Shown: piece after piece, positions 1-7,853 of the stretch | Layout of the letters: every line of letters begins with the position of its first letter | Numbering within the stretch: the first letter of the stretch is position 1 | Assembly (NCBI GenBank): GCA_051745935.1 | Contig: JBNJEM010000106.1 | Coordinates: 1 to 15,534 of the forward strand | Reading direction: 5' to 3' | Source of the DNA: JBNJEM01 sp051745935 | GTDB taxonomy: Bacteria > Planctomycetota > Planctomycetia > Pirellulales > Pirellulaceae | DNA length: 15,534 nucleotides | Notes under the pieces: model-generated | Databases searched by the model: none | The model's input: the letters and a program-made list of their open reading frames with translations, nothing else | Told to the model about the DNA's origin: nothing | Made by a program: the position numbers and the translations under genes

Positions 1-1424
1 GGTTCCACGGCCAGCTTGGTGCGGCAGGCCCGATCTTCCCGGATATTGTCGACGGATTTGCCTCGATGCAGAAGCAGTTCCTTCCGGTGGGCCGCCAGCT
101 CCAGGGTGGTGGTCATGTAATCGGTCGGCAGGAGGGACCGGACCGAGGCGCCTTGCCGATCTTCCGAGTGCGTCAGAATCTCGATCGGGTTTTCCTTCCC
201 TTCCGGGCCGAAGGCATGATTATGGGCCACGCAGTGGGCATAGATGATTTGCCGTTTGGCGATGTCGAGCACCGGATCGGAGATGAACCCGGTACGACCG
301 CCGGTCAAGTTTTTCAAGGCGACCATGGTGGCCGTCGAGACCAAATCGCATTCGCAGGCCCCGACAAGCCCCTCATTGCACAACTCATGGAACCCGAGAC
401 ACGGATAGGCATGGATATGCCCGCCGTAGAAGCCCCCCAAGCAGTTGATCGTAATCGCGTCCGCGCCATGCTTCTCGAGCACCGCTTTCTGGCCAAGGTA
501 CATGGCCGCGGAGTTTTCCAGTGTTTCTCGCGACACGTCCACGATCTTGGACGCCCGTTTTTGCCACATGTCGGCGATTTCCCGGGACTTCTCCTTGTCC
601 GCCTTCTCCCAGGCTTCATTCACTTCGGCAAAGGGGATTTCCGCGACCTGGCACCCGAATTCCTCCATCACGGGTTTGGGGCCCCGCCAGCCTTCACCAC
701 CGACGGTGAGGATCTTTGACTTCTTCATCCGCTCCCGCCATTCGGAGAGCGAGACCAGTTCCAGGTCGTCTGGCTGGCAGGACTGGCTGCCCGGCTGCCT
801 GGTCCGAGCGGTCCGTACCGCGGCAACCGCCGCGCCAAATTCGTCGGCTTTCTCGATCGTCAAGAAACACCCAGCCGCTTTGACGACGTCACTGAATCGC
901 GAGGAGGAGACAAAGCCGAAGTTGGGCGCGTCTTGACGCAGGAAACCGGCCGTGTAGACCAAGAAGCCGCCGCTGCCAGCGTACAAGAAGTCGGCGTACA
1001 GGACCGGCTTGCCCGACTTGACCATCGTCTGCACGACGCGGTTCCAGCAGTTCATCTGCATGACGATGTAACCGTCGATGTTTTTCGACGCGTCTTGCTT
1101 TAAAATGTTTTCCGCCTCTTCAGGCCCTTTGGCCATCGTGGCAATGAACTCAATGTCCGAACACCCGTCGCGCAGCGCGCCGGTCATCCGTTCCATGACC
1201 GGATTGAAGTCAAATCCCACGTTGGGCCAGTCCGGGCGGGGCTGGACATCGTCGTGAAGCGCATAGAGCACCCGAACTCGCTTTTTCTTCCGACCACTGG
1301 CCACGGCGGCGGTTCCCGTCACCGGAATGGTCATGGCCCCGACGCACGACGCGCAGCCCGCCAAAAAACCACGGCGATTCATACTACAACAACCGCACCC
1401 AAAGAATTTGCTTGGATTCGACAT
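1..1424 (-). CDS. Tat-exported L-fucose/L-arabinose isomerase-like protein (3' end outside window)
   Basis: The frame stays open from ATG 1424 to the window edge: 474 codons with no stop, so the C-terminus is missing. The start is supported by AAGGAG seven bases upstream. A second in-frame ATG at 1382 begins MNRRGFLAGC, a twin-arginine signal, so export by Tat is likely. The N-terminus is unusually cysteine-rich (C10, C12, C13, C24, C27). Residues about 50-230 look like an N-terminal alpha/beta domain. Residues about 320-400 resemble the metal-binding region of the FucI/AraA fold: a Gly-rich GGFYGGH stretch, PCLGFHELCNEG, then CECD and GFISD. By analogy with the FucI metal ligands, E358 and D383 are candidate ligands; their spacing of 25 is close to the 24 in E. 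coli FucI. The third ligand, a C-terminal His, would lie beyond the window. The substrate is unknown and it may not be a true isomerase. The fold call is from recalled family motifs only. Confidence 0.72.
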   Translation of the reverse strand, partial: MSNPSKFFGCGCCSMNRRGFLAGCASCVGAMTIPVTGTAAVASGRKKKRVRVLYALHDDVQPRPDWPNVGFDFNPVMERMTGALRDGCSDIEFIATMAKGPEEAENILKQDASKNIDGYIVMQMNCWNRVVQTMVKSGKPVLYADFLYAGSGGFLVYTAGFLRQDAPNFGFVSSSRFSDVVKAAGCFLTIEKADEFGAAVAAVRTARTRQPGSQSCQPDDLELVSLSEWRERMKKSKILTVGGEGWRGPKPVMEEFGCQVAEIPFAEVNEAWEKADKEKSREIADMWQKRASKIVDVSRETLENSAAMYLGQKAVLEKHGADAITINCLGGFYGGHIHAYPCLGFHELCNEGLVGACECDLVSTATMVALKNLTGGRTGFISDPVLDIAKRQIIYAHCVAHNHAFGPEGKENPIEILTHSEDRQGASVRSLLPTDYMTTTLELAAHRKELLLHRGKSVDNIREDRACRTKLAVE

Positions 1425-1441
1425 GAAAGGGCTCCTTCTTG

Positions 1442-1473
1442 CTTCTTGGCAGTCAAACTTCTTGGCAGTCAAA
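1442..1473. repeat. Perfect 16-bp tandem repeat (two copies) upstream of the isomerase-like gene
   Basis: The unit CTTCTTGGCAGTCAAA occurs at 1442-1457 and again at 1458-1473 with no mismatch. It lies 18 bp upstream of the start codon of the minus-strand gene and just upstream of its ribosome binding site. On the minus strand each unit begins TTTGACTGCC. It may be a regulator binding site or simple slippage; nothing in the sequence decides between these. Confidence 0.8.
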
Positions 1474-1524
1474 GTTCTACAATCGGCAACAAAACCTGAC
1501 GCCTCCCCTCAATACCTCGCTGAT

Positions 1525-1639
1525 GAGAGGAAACCCGGATGGTCTCGTTATCGCTTTTTACAGCTTGACACAAAACCGGTCCCCGCTCCAACCCCCCCTG
1601 GGCGAGAGGAAACCTGAACGGTTCTATTATCGCTTTTAC
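1525..1639 (+). repeat. Two diverged ~35-bp direct repeats with 79-bp spacing
   Basis: The segment at 1525-1558 recurs at 1604-1637. Both begin GAGAGGAAACC and contain TTATCGCTTTT. I count about 27 matches over 34 aligned bases. The bases just upstream of each copy are also C-rich. They are probably an old duplication in non-coding DNA; no function can be assigned. Confidence 0.55.
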
Positions 1640-2341
1640 GCGCCATAACGCCGCTTCGCCGCTTCGGTACTTTCCCGCATCGGCACGGGGCCCGTGGCGA
1701 TGGCACTCGCTATCACAATGCCTTGTGTTCATCCGTCCAGCCAAGGGTGCCACGGTCCTTTTGGCCATTCGGCTTTGAAAAACAGCTGGAGGAGGTTATC
1801 CTGCTATCGGACAAACGCGACAGATGTCCCGGGCGATCATCGCGCATCCCCCCCGGCCATCCATAGCGGAAACGGCGAGCCAGATGCATATCATTTGTCA
1901 TCGTGTAAAGCATGGGTTCGGTAAGCCCGACGTGGAAAGATCACGCTCGGCGTGCTTCCTCAACCCCCCCGTAACAGCCAGGAAACCAGCCCGGCACAGT
2001 CCATCTTTGTAACGTCTTTGGCGCCGTTTGAAAACAGGGATGCGAGTTTTCGCGTTTTAATGTCTTGACGACGGACACCGAGAGTCTCGGAATGCCACCG
2101 GCTTGCCCCGTGGATGGTTATGCTCCATGCTACACGTGCGGCTGTGTTGCATGGCAGGGAACGTGAATGACCACGGGACAAGCGGCGTGGCATCCGTAGT
2201 GGTGTCGCGTTTTTTTGCAATGCCGGGCTTAACTGTTAGCGATTATCAGTGTCTACCAGCGGTTGCTATTAGCCGTTGCGTCGTTCGCTACCCGTGAACG
2301 GTTGATTCCACTCAAGGTTGTCAAATGAACGGAGATCCATC

Positions 2342-3373
2342 ATGCTTCGCTTGCCGGAACAATATGAACCAACCATGGATATCCGTCGTCGCGAGAAGGC
2401 CATCAAGGATATCAAGGATTTTTTCGAGAAACAGCTTGCCGATGCTCTTGGACTTTACCGGGTAACCGCCCCCTTGTTCGTGCGCGGCGGCTCGGGGATT
2501 AACGATGATCTCAATGGCGTTGAACAGCCGGTTCGCTTCTCTGTCAAGGAGAACGGAAACACCCCCATGGAGATCGTGCAGTCGCTTGCCAAATGGAAAC
2601 GCGTGGCGTTGAAGGACTATGAGTTCGAAGTAGGGGAAGGGCTGTATACGGACATGAATGCGATCCGGCCCGACGAGACCATTGACGAATTGCATTCAAT
2701 CTATGTCGACCAGTGGGATTGGGAGAAGATTATTTCATCCGATCAGCGTGATTTGACAACCCTGCGCAACGCCGTGGAGGCGATTTACGATTGCATCTGC
2801 CGGACGGAATTTCATCTCGCCTCGCAGTACGCCAGTATTCGGCCGGTGTTGCCGGAACGGATTACGTTTGTCACGGCCGAGGACTTGCGGAGCCGTTGGC
2901 CCGAAGCCCCCTCCAAGGAACGCGAGGACAAAATCTGTGCCGAGCACGGGGCGGTGTTCGTGATCGGGATCGGCGGCGATCTTGCCGACGGGAACCCGCA
3001 CGACGGCCGCGCTCCCGACTACGACGACTGGATCACGCCAAATTCCGCCGGCGGAAATGGGCTCAACGGCGACATCCTGGTTTGGAATCCCGTTCTGAAG
3101 CGGGCGTTCGAATTGTCCTCCATGGGAATTCGCGTCTCTCCGAAGACCTTGCGCGAACAACTCAAGATCCGCGGGCAAGAAGAACGAGTCACGCTTGACT
3201 TTCATCGTAAACTTCTCGGTGGCGAGTTGCCTCAGACCATGGGAGGTGGAATTGGACAATCGCGTCTGTGCATGTTTTGCCTGCGCTGCGCCCACGTGGG
3301 CGAAGTCGCCTGCGGCGTCTGGCCGGATGAACAGCGGGACGCCTGTAAACAGTTGAATATTACGCTGTTGTGA
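2342..3373 (+). CDS. asnA: Aspartate--ammonia ligase (asparagine synthetase A)
   Basis: 343 aa, slightly longer than E. coli AsnA (330). It makes asparagine from aspartate, ATP and ammonia in the cytoplasm and has a class II aminoacyl-tRNA-synthetase-like fold. Matches to AsnA run along the whole length: SLAKWKR, GEGLYTDMNAIRPDE, YVDQWDWEK, GAVFVIGIGG, APDYDDW, GLNGDILVWNPVL, FELSSMGIRV, and the C-terminal GGGIGQSRL followed by GVWP. The ATG at 2342 is preceded by GGAG with a 7-base spacer. A TTG at 2318 would add eight residues but has no such site. The C-terminus ends with a short cysteine-containing variant tail. It stands alone, with no other amino-acid gene beside it. A close homologue of tRNA-synthetase-derived AsnA paralogues cannot be fully excluded, but the motif agreement is very strong. 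Confidence 0.96.
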   Translation: MLRLPEQYEPTMDIRRREKAIKDIKDFFEKQLADALGLYRVTAPLFVRGGSGINDDLNGVEQPVRFSVKENGNTPMEIVQSLAKWKRVALKDYEFEVGEGLYTDMNAIRPDETIDELHSIYVDQWDWEKIISSDQRDLTTLRNAVEAIYDCICRTEFHLASQYASIRPVLPERITFVTAEDLRSRWPEAPSKEREDKICAEHGAVFVIGIGGDLADGNPHDGRAPDYDDWITPNSAGGNGLNGDILVWNPVLKRAFELSSMGIRVSPKTLREQLKIRGQEERVTLDFHRKLLGGELPQTMGGGIGQSRLCMFCLRCAHVGEVACGVWPDEQRDACKQLNITLL

Positions 3374-3678
3374 AAGTTTGCACGAGAACCGAAGCACGAG
3401 CCACCCTCGAGGGTTCGGGGATTCAGCGCGCACTCTGAATAACCACCATCGCGAAAATCGGACGCGGACCGGTTTTCTTGACGGATGGTCGGCCAGCTTG
3501 ATAGACTTACATCTGCCAGCATGGGTTGCGCTCGGGCGACCCTGGCGCGCGGGCCTCGACATGGCGAGTCATAACGATTCGCCGCTAACTGAAACGACAC
3601 GAGTGGCGGAAAGTCCGCTCGGTGATGGTCCACGCGAGCAGATCTGGTTTCGGAAACGAGCACGGTCAATCCAGAATG
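3374..3678. other. Intergenic region after asnA with a palindrome
   Basis: There is no credible gene in these 305 bp. A perfect 12-bp palindrome (ACCCTCGAGGGT, 3403-3414) lies about 30 bp after the asnA stop, flanked by CCGAA and TTCGG. It could form a hairpin at the end of the asnA transcript, but no T-run follows, so I do not call an intrinsic terminator. Confidence 0.5.
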
Positions 3679-3778
3679 TATTTCAGGCGGTTGGATTCTT
3701 CGGGGTGGAACGCTGCCCGACGCAAGCCGTCCTCCCGTTGGTCGGACTGGCGGCGGAGAAAGTCATCCGCGACGGGTG
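3679..3778 (+). repeat. Dispersed ~100-bp intergenic repeat, copy 1
   Basis: First of five copies. It begins TATTTCAGGCGG and ends near ATCCGCGACGGGT. It is joined directly to copy 2 with an exact 100-bp period. Copies 1 and 2 share 97 identical bases starting at 3681 and 3781. They form a subtype with CTTCGGGG and ACTGGCGG, where copies 3 and 4 have TTTCCGGG and ACTCGCGG. It can be read as protein in more than one frame, but no copy sits in a genuine gene. Confidence 0.92.
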
Positions 3779-3878
3779 TATTTCAGGCGGTTGGATTCTT
3801 CGGGGTGGAACGCTGCCCGACGCAAGCCGTCCTCCCGTTGGTCGGACTGGCGGCGGAGAAAGTCATCCGCGACGGGTA
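3779..3878 (+). repeat. Dispersed ~100-bp intergenic repeat, copy 2
   Basis: Tandem twin of copy 1, almost base-perfect. It ends 21 bp before the start codon of the HzsA-like gene at 3900, so it must lie in or next to that gene's 5' untranslated region. The near identity of the two copies points to recent duplication or gene conversion. Confidence 0.92.
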
Positions 3879-3899
3879 TCATTGTAGGGGTAAAGTCGA

Positions 3900-6296
3900 A
3901 TGCGAATTGTCAAGCGTATACTATGGTTGGTGGCGGTGCTGGTTTTGCTGGATTCCGCAAGGGGGATCGTCCCAGGGAGCGGCGTGGGCGCGCTGAATCG
4001 AGTGACCGCCGCCGAGATTGGTGCGGGACGGGGCTCGAAGGCGGGGAACTCGCGGGTCCGCGTGGATTCCGATTCGCTCGATTTCGAAGAAATCGTGTTT
4101 GTCAAGCGGAAGCCCTATTCCTCCGATCACTATTACACGGACATCAATAACGGAACCAGCGCGGATCGTTTCCTGCCCGCCAACGGCATCTACATTTACA
4201 ACCTGCGAACCCAGGAGGAACGGCCCGTGGTAACGGCCGCCGATCTGCCGGGGGGGAAAGGCTTTATCGGCAAGATCAGCCGCTCCTTCGATGCCCGGAA
4301 AATCCTCTTCGACTTCCGCCAGGATCCACAATCGGGGTTCCGGATTTGGGAGGTGCACGTCGACGGCACGGGGTTGCGCCAGGTTTCTTTTCCTCCGGCG
4401 GATGAAGCGGAAAAGGTGGCGCGCTGGGGTAAGCCGTGGCATACCGATGACATTCATCCCTGCTATCTGCCTGACGGAAAAATCATATTCTCCTCGACAC
4501 GGTGCGAGCACACGGTCCTGTGCGGCGGCTCGGCCCACCTGGTCGCCCCGGGGCTCCATTGCATGAACGCGGACGGCACGGGCGTCAAGCAACTGACATG
4601 TAGCCCGGTCAGCGAATTCTGTCCGGTTGTTTTGGATGACGGCCGTGTGATGTACCATCGCTGGGAGTATATCGACAAAGGGGCTCGGGTCGGCAAGACG
4701 ATTTGGTCCATGAACCCCGATGGCTCCCAGCCACAAGAGCTGTATGGGGTGGCCGACGACACGACCACCGTTTACATGTACCCCCAGGCCATTCCCGGCC
4801 GCGAGCATTCCTTTGTCAGTGTCGGAACGTGTCACTTTCCTCAGGGCGGTTGTCTCGGCGCGATTATGCTCGTCGATTTCGGCAAGGGGGTTCGGGCCCG
4901 CGGGCCGGATCCCGACCAACCCGATTATCGCCAGTGGGATGAAAAGTATTCAGTCACCAATATCACGCCGCACGTGTTCGTTGAACGACGCACCGAGCCC
5001 GGCTGGCATTTTCTCACGGAAAAAGGGGAGTATGTCCACGATCGCGAAGGGAAGCAGGGGCACCTGTACACTCACCCTTATCCCGTTAACGATCATGAGT
5101 TTTTGGTGTCTTACAAGGAAGACCCGGCTGATCATTACAAAGAGGTCGCCGACGCGTACGCGCTGTACCTGATCGATACCGAGGGCAAGCACCGGCTCGT
5201 TCACGCCGATCCGGAACTTTCCTGCTGGCATCCGTTGCCGCTGGTGGCCCGGCCCGTCCCACCTTCTCTAAAGCCTACCCGGGATCCGGAACTGGCCGCC
5301 CGCGATCAGGCGGCTTGTGTGCTGAGCGACATCTACCAGGGAATGGAAGGGGTTGAACCCGGTGAGGTGAAGTGGCTGCGAGTCAATGAAGCGCTGCCCC
5401 GCTACTGGTCCACGGGAAGACGATGGGGACCCTCCTTGAGCAGTTCCAGTTGGAAGGCCGCGCTGTGGCCCCGCGTGCAATGGGGTGTCGTGCCGGTGGA
5501 AGAAGACGGCTCCGCTCACTTCGTGGTGCCGGCCAATCGCAGTATCTTTCTCCAAGCCTTGGACGAAGACTATCGAGAAATTCAGCGGGAACGAACCTAC
5601 GTGCACTACGGGGCCGGGGAGGTTCGTTCCTGTACCGGATGTCATGGACAATCCACCCGCACCTCGCCTCTGCGGAGCTCCACGACTCCCTTAGCGCTAA
5701 CCCGACCACCTAGTATGCCGCAACCGCAACCCTGCGACTTGGTTCAAAACGGGGGCGACGGCCGCGCCGGCCAGGTTATCCATTACCCGACCGACATCCA
5801 GCCGATCTTTGATCGCGAATGCGTTTCCTGCCACGGGCAGGAAGATCCGGAAGGTGGTTTGAAACTCACCGGTGAAACGACGCAATTCTACAACACCTCG
5901 TATGAACAGCTCGCTCGCAAGGAACTCGCCGGTCCCATCATTCCAGAGTTCACGTCTTTCAAACAGGGCGACCGGGGCAACTACAACGGGGCCTACCTTC
6001 CGCCCAAAACGCTCGGCTGCCCGGCGAGCACGTTGATCGACATCCTGACCGATCCAACTCATCCGAAAAACGCGACGGATGACCATTCCCGGATGCTAAC
6101 GGAAATGGAACTCATGGTCCTGAGCCGTTGGGTGGACAGCAACTACCAGTTCTACGGCGCCTACTGGGGCCGGCAGCACCCCAGGTGGGCCAAGTCGGAT
6201 CCCGATAATCCGGCCTACGATCCGGCGGCTGATTTTCGTCGCGAAGCCACATTTGACGAAGCAACCCGGTTCCTGGCGCCGCCCTGGCATCGGTGA
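3900..6296 (+). CDS. HzsA-like secreted dihaem c-type protein with N-terminal beta-propeller
   Basis: 798 aa. The N-terminus has a signal peptide (MRIVKRILWLVAVLVLL), placing the protein outside the cytoplasm. Residues about 60-450 look like a beta-propeller with TolB-like blade motifs (VDGTGLRQ, MNADGTGVKQLT, MNPDGSQPQELY). Two c-haem motifs follow: CTGCH at 578-582 and CVSCH at 641-645. This arrangement resembles the alpha subunit of hydrazine synthase, whose middle and C-terminal domains each bind one haem. Such homologues are common in planctomycetes that do not do anammox, so hydrazine synthesis should not be inferred; the substrate is unknown. The ATG has an upstream AGGGG. The gene is paralogous to the N-terminal two-thirds of the protein at 7981-11436: both have PCYLP(D/N)G followed by (I/V)(I/V)FSST, then two CxxCH motifs. 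It is convergent with the EF-hand gene. Confidence 0.85.
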   Translation: MRIVKRILWLVAVLVLLDSARGIVPGSGVGALNRVTAAEIGAGRGSKAGNSRVRVDSDSLDFEEIVFVKRKPYSSDHYYTDINNGTSADRFLPANGIYIYNLRTQEERPVVTAADLPGGKGFIGKISRSFDARKILFDFRQDPQSGFRIWEVHVDGTGLRQVSFPPADEAEKVARWGKPWHTDDIHPCYLPDGKIIFSSTRCEHTVLCGGSAHLVAPGLHCMNADGTGVKQLTCSPVSEFCPVVLDDGRVMYHRWEYIDKGARVGKTIWSMNPDGSQPQELYGVADDTTTVYMYPQAIPGREHSFVSVGTCHFPQGGCLGAIMLVDFGKGVRARGPDPDQPDYRQWDEKYSVTNITPHVFVERRTEPGWHFLTEKGEYVHDREGKQGHLYTHPYPVNDHEFLVSYKEDPADHYKEVADAYALYLIDTEGKHRLVHADPELSCWHPLPLVARPVPPSLKPTRDPELAARDQAACVLSDIYQGMEGVEPGEVKWLRVNEALPRYWSTGRRWGPSLSSSSWKAALWPRVQWGVVPVEEDGSAHFVVPANRSIFLQALDEDYREIQRERTYVHYGAGEVRSCTGCHGQSTRTSPLRSSTTPLALTRPPSMPQPQPCDLVQNGGDGRAGQVIHYPTDIQPIFDRECVSCHGQEDPEGGLKLTGETTQFYNTSYEQLARKELAGPIIPEFTSFKQGDRGNYNGAYLPPKTLGCPASTLIDILTDPTHPKNATDDHSRMLTEMELMVLSRWVDSNYQFYGAYWGRQHPRWAKSDPDNPAYDPAADFRREATFDEATRFLAPPWHR

Positions 6297-6312
6297 TTGA
6301 ACGAGCCCAGGT

Positions 6313-6433
6313 GGCCCGCGCCGCGGGGGCCGAATGGGTTGAGCTGGTCCGTGGCGGGCACCTGAACGATCCGAGCGCACGCTCGGCTGGCGGCGGCGCC
6401 GCTTCAGACTGGAAGTCAAGCCCGGCGCCGCCG
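6313..6433. other. Cluster of inverted repeats downstream of the HzsA-like gene
   Basis: Three possible hairpins follow the stop codon at 6296. 6313-6331 pairs GGCCCGCG with CGGGGGCC, with one mismatch. 6371-6386 is CCGAGCG CA CGCTCGG. 6391-6401 (CGGCGGCGCCG) pairs perfectly over 11 bp with 6423-6433 across a 21-base loop that itself contains CTTC and GAAG. None is followed by a T-run. They may act as RNA-stabilising or rho-dependent ends for the plus-strand gene. No gene was found in 6297-6764. Confidence 0.6.
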
Positions 6434-6540
6434 ATCCGGCGACGGCCCACTGCCGGCCTGGGCTGGTAAATAGTCGGGGAACTGGATGGGATAGCGAAAA
6501 TGCGCAGTGCGAGCCTCGGCGGCCGGCAACGAACGCACAA

Positions 6541-6583
6541 GAAAAGCAAACGCCCGGCGTCACCACGGAGACGGCGCCGGGCG
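6541..6583 (-). terminator. Probable intrinsic terminator for the EF-hand gene
   Basis: A perfect 9-bp stem (CGCCCGGCG at 6551-6559, CGCCGGGCG at 6575-6583) encloses a 15-base loop. On the minus strand it is followed by TTTGCTTTTCTTG. The T-rich side faces away from the minus-strand EF-hand gene, whose stop codon is about 180 bp upstream. Confidence 0.7.
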
Positions 6584-6764
6584 AATATGTCGTGTCACCT
6601 GAGTGTACAAACCCGCCCAAAGGCAAGGGATTCGGGCTTGTCACTTGTGCCTTGAAACGTCCTCTTCTTCGCTCCCTTTTCCTGGCGGAACCAGAAGACT
6701 CCGCACGGATAGGGGCCCTGCCGGGCGTGTTCTCCGCCGAGCCCACGGAAGAGGCCGGTCGGCG

Positions 6765-7715
6765 TCAGTTCTTTTCCTTATTTTCCTTCTTGTCCTTCTT
6801 CGGGCCGCGGGACGACTTGTCGGGGCCGCCACGCCGCTGCGCCTGTTTGCGGTGCCGCAGCATCCCGCGAACTTCCGCCTTATCGACGTAACCGTCGTCG
6901 TTCTTGTCCACCTTGTCGAAGTGCTTCTTCAGGCGGTCGGGAGCCTCCTCTTTGCTGATCTTGCCATCGTCGTCTTTGTCGGCCTCCTTTATCCGCTCGA
7001 TAATCTTCTTGGCAATGGCCTTGTCCTTGGAAGGTTTGCGCTCGGCAGCCGGCCCGCGGGGATGACGTCCGCGATGGGGGGCGCCGTGATGCGGGGCGCC
7101 GCGATGGGGGGCGCCGCGATACGCCCGCCGTGCATGATGGGGCGGCCGCCGATGGTGCAGCATGTGCTTCATCCGCTCCTGAACCTTCTTCGCCCCGGCC
7201 ACGAATTCCTCTTTGCTGAGCTGGCCGTCGCCATTCTTGTCGAACTTTTTGAAAATCTCTTCGGCCTTGGGCATGGAGGGAACTCGCGGCGGACCCTGCG
7301 GCCGCATGCCGGGCCGGCCAGGACGCCTGCCCTTGAAACCTCCCTTGGGTGGGCCTGGGTGGCGACCCCGCCGAGCGGCGCCGGGTTTACGGCGAGCCGG
7401 GCCGTCTTTGCGCCTCTGCTCGACGCGTTTTTTCATCGCCTCCATGCGCTCCTTCGTGGCGGCGCGGAACTCTTCCCGCGTCACCTTGCCATCCCCGTCG
7501 GCATCGGATTTCTTGAGCATCTCCTTCAAGCGGTCCGGTGCCTTTTCGGAGATTTCATCCTTGGAAATGGTCCCATCGTCATTTTCGTCCAACTTGTCGA
7601 ACATCGCCGCGGGCCCCCGACGCGGCGGACCATCCTTTTTGTCCTCGGCGGACACCGTCCACGGCAGCAGCAAGATTGCCAAAGCGGCCGAAAGTAGGGG
7701 AAGCGTTTTCAACAT
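6765..7715 (-). CDS. Secreted five-EF-hand calcium-binding protein with His/Arg-rich linker
   Basis: 316 aa. The ATG at 7715 has GGAG eight bases upstream; the in-frame TTG at 7721 would be too close to that site. A signal peptide (MLKTLPLLSAALAILLLPWTVSA) is followed by five canonical EF-hand loops at about 43-54, 71-82, 159-170, 246-257 and 270-281 (for example DADGDGKVTREE and DKNGDGQLSKEE). The loops come as pair, single, pair, separated by very basic Pro/Gly/Arg-rich linkers. Residues about 187-221 are rich in His, Arg and Pro with repeated GAPHRG/GAPHHG, and the C-terminus is Lys-rich. It probably binds calcium outside the cytoplasm; the His cluster might bind metal and the basic linkers might bind a polyanion (both inferred). 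It lies downstream of the HzsA-FGE gene on the same strand across a 265-bp gap, with a likely terminator between them. Confidence 0.88.
   Translation of the reverse strand: MLKTLPLLSAALAILLLPWTVSAEDKKDGPPRRGPAAMFDKLDENDDGTISKDEISEKAPDRLKEMLKKSDADGDGKVTREEFRAATKERMEAMKKRVEQRRKDGPARRKPGAARRGRHPGPPKGGFKGRRPGRPGMRPQGPPRVPSMPKAEEIFKKFDKNGDGQLSKEEFVAGAKKVQERMKHMLHHRRPPHHARRAYRGAPHRGAPHHGAPHRGRHPRGPAAERKPSKDKAIAKKIIERIKEADKDDDGKISKEEAPDRLKKHFDKVDKNDDGYVDKAEVRGMLRHRKQAQRRGGPDKSSRGPKKDKKENKEKN
7070..7120. repeat. 15-bp minisatellite inside the EF-hand gene
   Basis: Three units of a 15-bp repeat (CGCGATGGGGGGCGC and a close variant) plus a partial fourth encode the repeated His/Arg-rich segment. The in-frame period of five codons means copy-number changes would alter linker length without a frameshift. 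Confidence 0.8.
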
Positions 7716-7853
7716 GGCCAATACTCCTCGAAAAGTGTGGGGACAGTAACCTCGCGATAACCTCGCGCCGTCTTTCTACACTCCTTGAACCACGCCGAGG
7801 GGGAAAGGTTTCGGTCGAAGCCGGAGCTCCGGCGGTTTTTGGCGGAATCGCGG

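Larger units (their letters stand above)
1425..2341. other. Long intergenic region between divergent genes, no convincing gene
   Basis: About 900 bp separate the divergent starts of the isomerase-like gene and asnA, so both promoters should lie here. It holds the two repeats listed separately. Its short open frames (60-100 codons) lack family motifs, overlap each other on both strands and have no clear ribosome binding sites. A small inverted repeat (CGTTC, 9-base loop, GAACG) lies at about 2282-2300 ahead of asnA. I see no tRNA, riboswitch or clear sigma-70 promoter. Confidence 0.6.

Noticed and set aside
2735..3562. 275-codon open frame opposite asnA
   Set aside because: asnA motifs are unambiguous on the plus strand.
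3679..3878. Repeat as an integron attC site
   Set aside because: GTTGGAT near the left end fits the GTTRRRY core, but I could not find a matching RYYYAAC at the other end. Neighbouring genes point in both directions and no integrase is present.
3378..3996. Open frames of 120-170 codons running through the repeat copies
   Set aside because: They are made mostly of the translated 100-bp repeat, which lies in intergenic DNA in every copy, and the 100-bp period shifts frame at each unit.
3921..4919. 332-codon open frame opposite the HzsA-like gene
   Set aside because: It is antisense to clear propeller motifs; its composition is that of a shadow frame.
6603..7697. 364-codon open frame opposite the EF-hand gene
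   Set aside because: The minus strand has five canonical EF-hands, a signal peptide and a ribosome binding site. The plus frame is a by-product of GC-rich codon use.
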